Shown one piece after another: positions 56,601 through 64,000 of a stretch of 64,000 nt of DNA; the first letter of the stretch is position 1, and the number at the start of each line of letters is the position of its first letter. Origin of the DNA: Serendipita indica DSM 11827 (Eukaryota > Basidiomycota > Agaricomycetes > Sebacinales > Serendipitaceae). The position numbers and the translations under genes are program-made. The notes below the pieces were generated by a model. The model saw only the letters and a program-made list of their open reading frames with translations. It made no database searches and was not told the DNA's origin. Location of the stretch: contig CAJVGD010000017.1 of assembly GCA_910890315.1 (NCBI GenBank), positions 186,001 to 250,000 on the forward strand, read 5' to 3'.

Positions 56601-58730
56601 CACCAGACGGCTCGCAAATTGTCTCTGGCTCATCGGATACGACCATTCGACTGTGGGATGCAGCCACTGGTCAGCCGTTAGGAGAGCCACTTCGAGGTCA
56701 TGAACACGAAGTCACCGCCGTCGGATTCTCACCAGACGGCTCGCAAATTGTCTCTGGCTCATGGGATAGGACCATTCGACTGTGGGATGCAGCCACTGGT
56801 CAGCCGTTAGGAGAGCCACTTCGAGGTCATGAACACTCAGTCACCGCCGTCGGATTCTCACCAGACGGCTCGCAAATTGTCTCTGGCTCATCGGATAGGA
56901 CCATTCGACTGTGGGATGCAGCCACTGGTCAGCCGTTAGGAGAGCCACTTCGAGGTCATGAACACGAAGTCACCGCCGTCGGATTCTCACCAGACGGCTC
57001 GCAAATTGTCTCTGGCTCGGATGACAGGACCATTCGACTGTGGGATGCAGCCACTGGTCAGCCGTTAGGAGAGCCACTTCGAGGTCATGAACACGAAGTC
57101 ACCGCCGTCGGATTCTCACCAGACGGCTCGCAAATTGTCTCTGGCTCATCGGATACGACCATTCGACTGTGGGATGCAGCCACTGGTCAGCCGTTAGGAG
57201 AGCCACTTCGAGGTCATGAACACGAAGTCACCGCCGTCGGATTCTCACCAGACGGCTCGCAAATTGTCTCTGGCTCATCGGATACGACCATTCGACTGTG
57301 GGATGCAGCCACTGGTCAGCCGTTAGGAGAGCCACTTCGAGGTCATGAAGACTCAGTCTTGGCCGTCGGATTCTCACCAGACGGCTCGCAAATTGTCTCT
57401 GGCTCATCGGATAGGACCATTCGACTGTGGGATGCAGCCACTGGTCAGCCGTTAGGAGAGCCACTTCGAGGTCATGAACACGAAGTCACCGCCGTCGGAT
57501 TCTCACCAGACGGCTCGCAAATTGTCTCTGGCTCGGATGACAGGACCATTCGACTGTGGGATGCAGCCACTGGTCAGCCGTTAGGAGAGCCACTTCGAGG
57601 TCATGAACACTCAGTCACCGCCGTCGGATTCTCACCAGACGGCTCGCAAATTGTCTCTGGCTCATGGGATAGGACCATTCGACTGTGGGATGCAGCCACT
57701 GGTCAGCCGTTAGGAGAGCCACTTCGAGGTCATGAAGACTCAGTCTTGGCCGTCGGATTCTCACCAGACGGCTCGCAAATTGTCTCTGGCTCATCGGATA
57801 CGACCATTCGACTGTGGGATGCAGCCACTGGTCAGCCGTTAGGAGAGCCACTTCGAGGTCATGAAGACTCAGTCAGGGCCGTCGGATTCTCACCAGACGG
57901 CTCGCAAATTGTCTCTGGCTCATGGGATACGACCATTCGACTGTGGGATGCAGCCACTGGTCAGCCGTTAGGAGAGCCACTTCGAGGTCATGAAGACTCA
58001 GTCTTGGCCGTCGGATTCTCACCAGACGGCTCGCAAATTGTCTCTGGCTCGCATGACAGGACCATTCGACTGTGGGATGCAGCCACTGGTCAGCCGTTAG
58101 GAGAGCCACTTCGAGGTCATGAAGACTCAGTCTGGGCCGTCGGATTTTCACCGGACGGCTTGCAAATTGTCTCTGGCTCGGAGGACGAGACCGTTCGACT
58201 GTGGGATGCAGCCACTGGTCAGCTGTTAGAGGAGTCACGTCGAGGTCATAAACACTCGGCCAATGCCTTTGGATCCTCTGCAGGTGACAGACAAATCCTC
58301 ACTGACTCGGATAACAATGGGGCTCAATTGTGGGATTTATGGCATGGTGAGTATTTCCAAAGCTCAATTTTGGTTTCTTGATGTTAAGAACTGACAATCG
58401 TTTTCTGCTAAAGCAGTGGATCATCTTGGTAATCAAGGTAGTGAGCCGGTAGACTTGCACTTTGACAACTCAAATGGCCGTACGACGTCGCCAGGCACTC
58501 CGTTGCCAATCACAGTACCAGGATTCAAATATTGCTCTCTTTTGCAGGATGGCTGGGTGCAATCCTCTGGTAAATTTCTCTTCTGGGTGCCCCCTGATAA
58601 TCGACATGGACTACGGTATCCACGGTCTCGTCTGACAATACCGACCAACTCTTCTCTTCGTACCACCAGAATAGACTTTACTAATTTCTGCTGTGGGACC
58701 TCTTGGACAAGAGTTCGGGGTGCGGACTAG
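53659..58730 (+). CDS. NACHT-WD40 NLR-like protein with high-identity WD repeats
   Basis: STAND NTPase of the fungal NLR type. The N-terminal exon (ATG 53659) gives [20 protein letters not shown] and [20 protein letters not shown], a helical region before the NACHT as in Rhizoctonia relatives. NACHT domain from about 54425: Walker [18 protein letters not shown], Walker [15 protein letters not shown], and sensor-like [16 protein letters not shown] helical linker follows to about 55920, then, after an intron, an exon starting near 55954 with the WD40 block (16 repeats plus a degenerate one). The last exon (about 58416-58730) encodes [20 protein letters not shown] and [15 protein letters not shown], a C-terminal module often seen after the propeller in these proteins. 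Family role: ligand sensing by WD repeats leading to oligomerisation and often regulated cell death or incompatibility (HET-E/HET-D type). The exons before 54425 are less certain. Confidence 0.85.
56174..58237 (+). repeat. Sixteen 129-bp WD40-coding tandem repeats
   Basis: Exact 129-bp period (43 codons) from 56174 to 58237. Each unit encodes [14 protein letters not shown], two variable residues around [21 protein letters not shown] and a variable three-residue start. Units 2-15 are essentially identical in DNA except at about five codons: after RGHE (HS, HE or DS), before AVGF (R, S, T, L) and in the SSDT/SWDR/SDDR/SHDR position. Unit 16 and a following seventeenth remnant are more diverged. 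This is typical of high-internal-conservation repeats kept alike by recombination. Confidence 0.95.
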
Positions 58731-59927
58731 CGACTCGACTGAGCCATTATTGGTATACGCAATAGATTCTGTTTTCTGTGCGGTGTTACACAAAATTAAG
58801 GCTTTAGGAGCGGATAATAGTTTCTTGGGAGCCAGGATGTGTACGAATCGTTCTCGCTCTGGTGAGTCCAAGGACCTGTAAGTTCGAACAGTCCCAAGAA
58901 CGGAGCAGCTTAACCTGCTCTTGTCGGTTTCAAGTTCGTTTGGGGAAAAGCATCCTTCAAAGCAAACCACTCATCCGATAAAGGCATTCCTAAATTCTAT
59001 GCACTCAACAACTTCACAAATTTGTAAACACAGAACTAGCCCAAAGGAAGAGAGGAGTAGAAGCGCAATAAACGGTGTCTACGCGGACGAGTGGGGGAGA
59101 CGAGGAGTAGCATAAGAGATGACAAATGAATGGAGATGAAGAGCCAAGACGAGCTCATTGCCAAGGAAATGAACTGTGATTGGAAATCTTCCGTTGGACA
59201 AGAAAACGCCGAAGAATGGGAGAAGACCATTGGCGTTTCTCGCCCTGAAGCAAGGCGAGACGCAATAGCGACGACCTCTCAATTCAGCGAAGGTGGGTAC
59301 GTTGAATCCACGGTCGACATTGCGGTGTGGGAGAAAGGGCTGCCGTTCAGTATTACCGATTGTGAAGGGGGAGACGAGAGCGGCAGTAACTAAGGCGTAG
59401 TAAGGGGATTTTGCATGGGAGGAAATACCACGAAAGGCAGAACAGGGGCTCAATAGTCCTTCCGAAATCAAGAAAAGATAGTCCAATCTATCGCCCCTTA
59501 AAGAGGGCGACAGGAGACGAGGAGGGGAAAGACGTGCGTCATCGCGAGCAGCCGCCATACCAGCGAACTGGAATGGGCAACCAAACTCGCTTGCACGTCT
59601 GCGGTTAGACGAGACGTCTAGTCGGATACAGTTACAGGAGAGAGCAGTCGTTCCAATGCCGCTACTGCTAGTGCGAATGCTCGTGAGGTAGATTCTACAA
59701 GAGGCGGGGGGTTTTTCAAAGGGAGGAGAAAGTCGTGCAGAGCAGCGTGCACGACCATGTCCGGCAAGATGGAATCGTAATATCGTGAGATGGGAGGAAT
59801 ATTGGGCGACCAGGCCAGCGCTTTAGATGCTTGGGAACGTGAAGCGCCACGAACCCATCAGCGCTACCTGGGACCATCGCCGGTCGGAAACAAGGGCATT
59901 GATGGTATCCGTTAAGTATGAGCTTGA
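58731..59927. other. Purine-rich intergenic region, nothing assigned
   Basis: About 1.2 kb rich in GA on the plus strand. A minus-strand open frame of 159 codons (59079-59558) is pyrimidine-derived, Ser/Leu/Arg-rich and without recognisable domain. I treat it as chance. Confidence 0.4.
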
Positions 59928-61370
59928 CTAAACAGAGTACCCTTGAGATTCCTTTCTGGTTGACTCGTCGTCGCCAACCACCTTTACTCCACGCTGAGAG
60001 CTGACACTTCGGATATTCTTGCCGTCCTCAGCCAACTCTCGGTTTAGCAGGAGGGCCTCTGACTCCTCGGCATTGATCTGTTCCGGAGACTCTCCTTCCT
60101 CTTGCGGTCTATCCGCAAAGTCTGGTTTTCGTAGAGCTTTCCGGAACGCGTCGGCCATGATCGCAGCGTCCGAGCCGGTAATAACGCCCTCGGCAGCAGA
60201 CGTTCGCGAGGCAACAGAATTGCCATCATTGTATCGAATCGAAGGCGCATTCCGCACTGGAGGCGCAAGTAGCGATGCCGGACCGCCGCCCATACCGCTA
60301 GCCGCTATTGGAGACACGGGTCCGCCTGCTCCTTGAATCATGGGAGAGTCGGAGCCCATCGACGACCGATTCTGCAGCGATCGTTTTCTTCTTGCGCTAC
60401 GAATGACGACAAAGAAGAGAGTGAGAATAGAAACAATGGAGATGAGGCCGAGTATGACGATGAGCGCTATGGCCCACGGGGGAAAGTATGAATTGTTGTG
60501 CGACTGCTGAAGCGCCGCATCGCGGGATTGTTGGGCTGCTTGTGCTGAAGACGACTCTGAAGCGGCAATGGACCGCGAGACCGAGGCGAGTGACTGGGAG
60601 ATGATCGAGGCACTCGTCGAGGATAGATATGCATTCGGGAGCGCTGTCTGTATCACCGTAAACGTGGGTTGCCTTGCTTCACCACCGTCAATGGTGTGTG
60701 TTGCGGGAATGATCTGCCAGTAAAACGTCCAGTTTCGGGGACGGCCTTCCCACTGCGTGACTGCCCGCTGGTCCCACCATGTGTCGTCGACAGCCAAAGA
60801 AAATCTCCCGAGCTTGTTTGGCATTGTCCAGTTCCCGACCTGGCGATCACTCTCTGCGTTTCGCAAGATGAGCGTGACATCCGCGTCACCATTGTCTCCG
60901 ACAAAGAGGGCGTAGCGGGTATTCCCTGCAGTAAACATGAGCAATTCTTAGTGTTTATTCTAATGAGATGGACGGACAGATGAAGCGGGTGTACTGGTTC
61001 TGGTAGGCAATGGTGCTGCTCGTGGGATAGCACGACTGGGTGTCTGGTGAAACCGCTAGACAGTCTGGATCTGCTGAGAAAGAAATGTCAGAACGAAATG
61101 TCAACGAGCAAGACTCCTATTCAACGCGGACCGAATGCTAAAACGCGAACGGCCAGGGTAGTGCAACATATTCAGGCTGTCAAGGTGTCGACTCCGGTGC
61201 CCTTCGACCTCCGTACGCAAAAAAAGAAAAAACGAAAAATGGGGAAAATACAGAAGAGGATACTTACTATCACTGGCAGACGGTTGGTCCTGGCGTCGGT
61301 GCATCTTGGGCAGATCCAGTGCCTCCCAGACGCGAGGCTCAGTGGGCGTTGGACGCAGCACTGGGCGCAT
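59928..61370 (-). CDS. Single-pass membrane protein, conserved basidiomycete family, function unknown
   Basis: Three visible exons. Exon 1: MRPVLRPTPTEPRVWEALDL then MHRRQDQPSASD. Exon 2 (acceptor near 61080): DPDCLAVSPDTQSCYPTSST, IAYQNQYTRF. Exon 3, from about 60930: IWNTRYALFVGDNGDADVTL, NWTMPNKLGRFSLAVDDTWW and RNWTFYWQIIPATHTIDGGE. These Trp-rich beta segments probably form an extracellular domain. A Ser/Ala/Gln-rich stalk follows, then one helix PPWAIALIVILGLISIVSIL and a basic stop-transfer RSARRKRSLQ. The cytosolic tail is Ser/Gly-rich and ends KESQGYSV. The topology resembles a cell-surface sensor. No signal peptide was found in the model, so an upstream exon may be missing. Confidence 0.65.
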
Positions 61371-61720
61371 GAACGCAACGTTGATGGAGAATGATCTTGA
61401 TTATTAAATGATTATCCTGACGAGCATAAAGCCCGTACGGGCAGCGGCGCCGTTTGGGTGGGTGATAGGCGGGTTCAAAATGTAAACCACAGACGTCAGT
61501 CGAGCTCATCGCTTGTCTTGGGAACCTGGCCAAAGGGACCTGGGAAAAATCACAGAAAACAGAAAACAAGAAGGTCATCATTCATTCTCAAGCCAAGCAC
61601 GTATAAGCATCATAAACACAGAACAGACCGAACCCAGTAGCAGACCGACGACGAGAGGAGTGCAGGACGAGAGAGGAAGAGAGAGAAAGAGAGAGGCTAA
61701 AGAATCGTAAAACAAGAGCA

Positions 61721-63845
61721 TCACTTGAGCAGTCGCTCGTGTATCTCTGCCGTACGTAGGCGCGCGCGCAGATACTCGAGCCGCTTGTCGTACCGGGACA
61801 CCACGCTCGCACGCTTGCGTCGAATATCCTCCAAACCCCTTTCCAAAGCTACCTGCTCCGTGTCTCGCTCATCGTCTACCCCTAGGTTGACCACGTTCAA
61901 TGGCTGGCTGTCTTCCCTGCCGTGATTCGTCCCAACAAACCCCGACCGCGAACGGGACAGTTTCCCATGCGGCGTCGGGGAAGAAGGAACGCGATCAAGT
62001 GAGAGATTAGGGGAGGAGCGGTTAGATTGTGATGCTGTCATCGGATGTAGGGAGGACGAAGTCGAGGGTAGCAACGCCGATGAACTGAGATTCGAATTCG
62101 ACGCTGAGGACGACGAGGATGCTACTGCAGCGGTCGGGAGGGGGGGAAGTGGGGGAAGGGCTTGGTTCCGTCTGCTCAGGAAACTGAGGGACCCCTTTCG
62201 CTGTAGAGCGGCAAAGCTCCTTAGGGAGCTCGATGAAACACTCGCCCGAGATGACTTTTCGTGTGCATTCAGCTTCTTCATGTCCTGTGATAACTTCCAT
62301 TCCGTGGGAAGCTCGCGGGTGGGGGAGCCGACGATGTTGGCCCCATTCGTATCTATTCGACCCCCCATGGCCGGTCTGTACTTCATCAAAACGGTCATCT
62401 CCAGCCCGTTGAACATGTCCAATACTTTTTTGTTCTCTTCTTCCAGACTGACAATCTCGGCTCGAAGCTCTGCTGCAGTCCAATCTGCCCCAATCTCGTC
62501 TGAACCACCACCTTCTGATGGCGCATGTCTCCGATGATAGGAAGAGGGTGGCCGACTTCGCGACGTGGTTCTAGAGACAAAGGTCGCACTATCCAACCCG
62601 CTCCTATTTGTTCGCCGGGACGCTATAGAGCGAACGTCATACGAAGTCCACTTCCGGACCCGGTAGGCATCGCTCCGAGGGAAGGGCTGGTTTGTATTGA
62701 ACCGGCAGAAGCCTTGTGGACCAGCGTTCGTGGTAGGCCTCTTGGATGTACCGAGCTATTGCGCGAGCCCCGCGAGTATGTAGATTCGGCATCGTTTCCA
62801 CTACCACCAAAGCTTGTACGTGGCGTTGTTGATGACCGGCGTGTCGCTCGTCGAATCAGAGAGGTAATGGCGGTTTGTATCGACGAGCCTTGCGAGCGGT
62901 TGGAGCGAATCGAGTGTGTCCCTTTTGAAACATTAAAGTTGGAATCTCCTTGCGGCACGGACGATTGACCGGAAGTTCGCTCGGCGTTGGCTGTCGGAAC
63001 GTAAAATGTGTCAACCTCATACGCGTGTCGATCGCACCGGGGAAACAAGGACATCCTCTAAAACTAGGACTTACAATTTGACATTGACGCCTTTCGATTG
63101 AGCGGCGAGGGAAGTGCAATTGGCGACTGTTCGGCGGGTATTTGGGCCGCCACGGACCCAAAGCGCTCGAACAGGTTTTGTCGGAGCAATCGATATTCGT
63201 CGTCGCTGTCAACGAGCGTCAACCCGAGCTCATTTCGGCAGACCCGCCTAGAGCGACTAGGTAGGCGAAATAGAGGAGACCATACCTTAGCAACCCATCC
63301 GCGTTAGCTGTCGCCAATTCGTCTAGTCGTTGCGCAAGCGTGACTCTGAGAGAATAATAAGCTCTAGCTAGCGGACTGAGAGTTTCTTACGTGACATTGT
63401 CCGTCGCCAGTCTGGCAGGGAGGGAAGAGGGACCGGGTTGAGAAGCGCTAGAGAGCTTTCTCATTGTTCCGTATCGACTCTGGGTGTCTTCGTCGTCTGA
63501 CATGACGGTCGGTGCAGTCTTTGCACTCCACGTCCCGTACGATGGCGCTGGCCGACTCTTTGTACCGTTGGCAGTCACAGTGTCTTGATTAGCAGGCTTT
63601 TGAGACTGTGATTTGCCATTCGCGGTCGATGTCGAAGGGCCCCCACTGTCTTGGTCCTTCTTGCGCGAGTACTAGTAGTCTACGCGTCAGCAATAGCTCT
63701 CAATATTCAATAGCTACATCAAACAGAGTCACAAACTCACCCATTTCGTCTTTGGCTGTACAACCGGCGTGGATCCTGTCGAGAGCGCCGCCTTCTCCGT
63801 GTCCGCACCGTGTTTCTCAATCCAACGATTGGCAAAAAAGCCCAT
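61721..63845 (-). CDS. Ser-rich coiled-coil protein, conserved hypothetical
   Basis: Multi-exon gene starting MGFFANRWIEKHGADTEKAA (ATG 63845). Exons continue with WYSRKKDQDSGGPSTSTANG, SYGTWSAKTAPTVMSDDEDT, LAQRLDELATANADGLL, DDEYRLLRQNLFERFGSVAA and AERTSGQSSVPQGDSNFNVS, then SGLDSATFVSRTTSRSRPPS (after a roughly 60-bp intron near 62605-62665). The last exon contains a coiled coil, AELRAEIVSLEEENKKVLDM, a long low-complexity Ser/Pro region and a second coiled coil at the C-terminus (LEDIRRKRASVVSRYDKRLE), ending AEIHERLLK, stop at 61721. Intron removal keeps frame throughout. No catalytic motif; a scaffold or trafficking role is only a guess. GA-rich sequence follows the stop. Confidence 0.7.
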
Positions 63846-64000
63846 GGAAGTGAGGTGCGAAATATTGTAAATGTTGCCCGCGTCCTCCTGAGCTCACGAC
63901 GGCGAGCGTCGACGTCAAGTTTGTAATGGGTCGAAGCCAACGAGCACTCCTAGAGTGGAGGCCAACGTCGACAGACCGAATCTGACGACAGTCTCTGACA

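Noticed and set aside
56174-58237. Regular direct repeats that could suggest a CRISPR-like array
   Set aside because: The units are contiguous, in frame and code for WD40 blades; there are no spacers, and the genome is eukaryotic.
57228-58238. Minus-strand open frames of 78-121 codons across the WD repeats
   Set aside because: The 129-bp unit is a multiple of three and happens to lack stops on the other strand, so these are shadows of the repeat array.
59079-59558. 159-codon minus-strand frame
   Set aside because: It lies in purine-biased sequence, has no domain, no intron logic and low-complexity composition.
61669-61700. GA-rich tract as a possible regulatory repeat
   Set aside because: A short imperfect purine run after the stop codon, of a kind common in this window, with no conserved structure.

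Overview
The window reads as nuclear DNA of a filamentous basidiomycete, most likely an Agaricomycete of the Rhizoctonia type. Almost every gene is split by many 45-65 bp GT-AG introns. The families present (tandem DHA2 transporters, OrdA-like P450s, F-box-like proteins, DUF6533 membrane proteins, NACHT-WD40 proteins) are typical of that group. The species is inferred, not proven.

Left arm (1-20 kb): a membrane-protein gene cut by the window edge, then four DHA2-type MFS transporter genes, all on the minus strand. By intron pattern and sequence they alternate A-B-A-B, as expected from duplication of a two-gene block. A truncated LTR-retroelement fossil and a stretch of unassigned coding-like sequence separate copies 3 and 4. 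A P450 gene is divergent from the fourth transporter, followed by an F-box-like gene.

Housekeeping island (19.8-29.8 kb): Hsp20 chaperone with heat-shock elements, tRNA(Ile)-lysidine synthase, a NUDCD1-like CS-domain protein, a PP2C phosphatase whose first exon is only the ATG, prohibitin-2, and a conserved protein with a nucleotidyltransferase-like motif. Prohibitin-2 and its neighbour carry several 1-2 base indels that look more like consensus errors than decay.

Small-gene array (30.1-37.4 kb): this looked like empty sequence, but reconstructing introns reveals six minus-strand copies of a small gene family. Five are apparently complete (about 70-86 residues) and one is truncated. Each full copy has a short Gln-rich start exon, a conserved (P)MRLRGG or TRLRGG core and a Cys-rich CYSTM-like tail, and shares a core promoter. 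Their order is T1-T2-T3-T1'-T2-T3. I regard this as the best candidate for an undescribed system.

Right arm (37.8-64 kb): a DUF6533 protein, an unrelated P450, a 2-oxoglutarate/Fe(II) hydroxylase, three tandem OrdA-like P450 paralogues, a broken F-box paralogue, a large NACHT-WD40 gene with 16 almost identical 129-bp WD repeats (the architecture of fungal nonself-recognition NLRs), a single-pass membrane protein and a Ser-rich coiled-coil protein. MFS pumps plus P450s suggest detoxification or metabolite export, but no backbone synthase is present.
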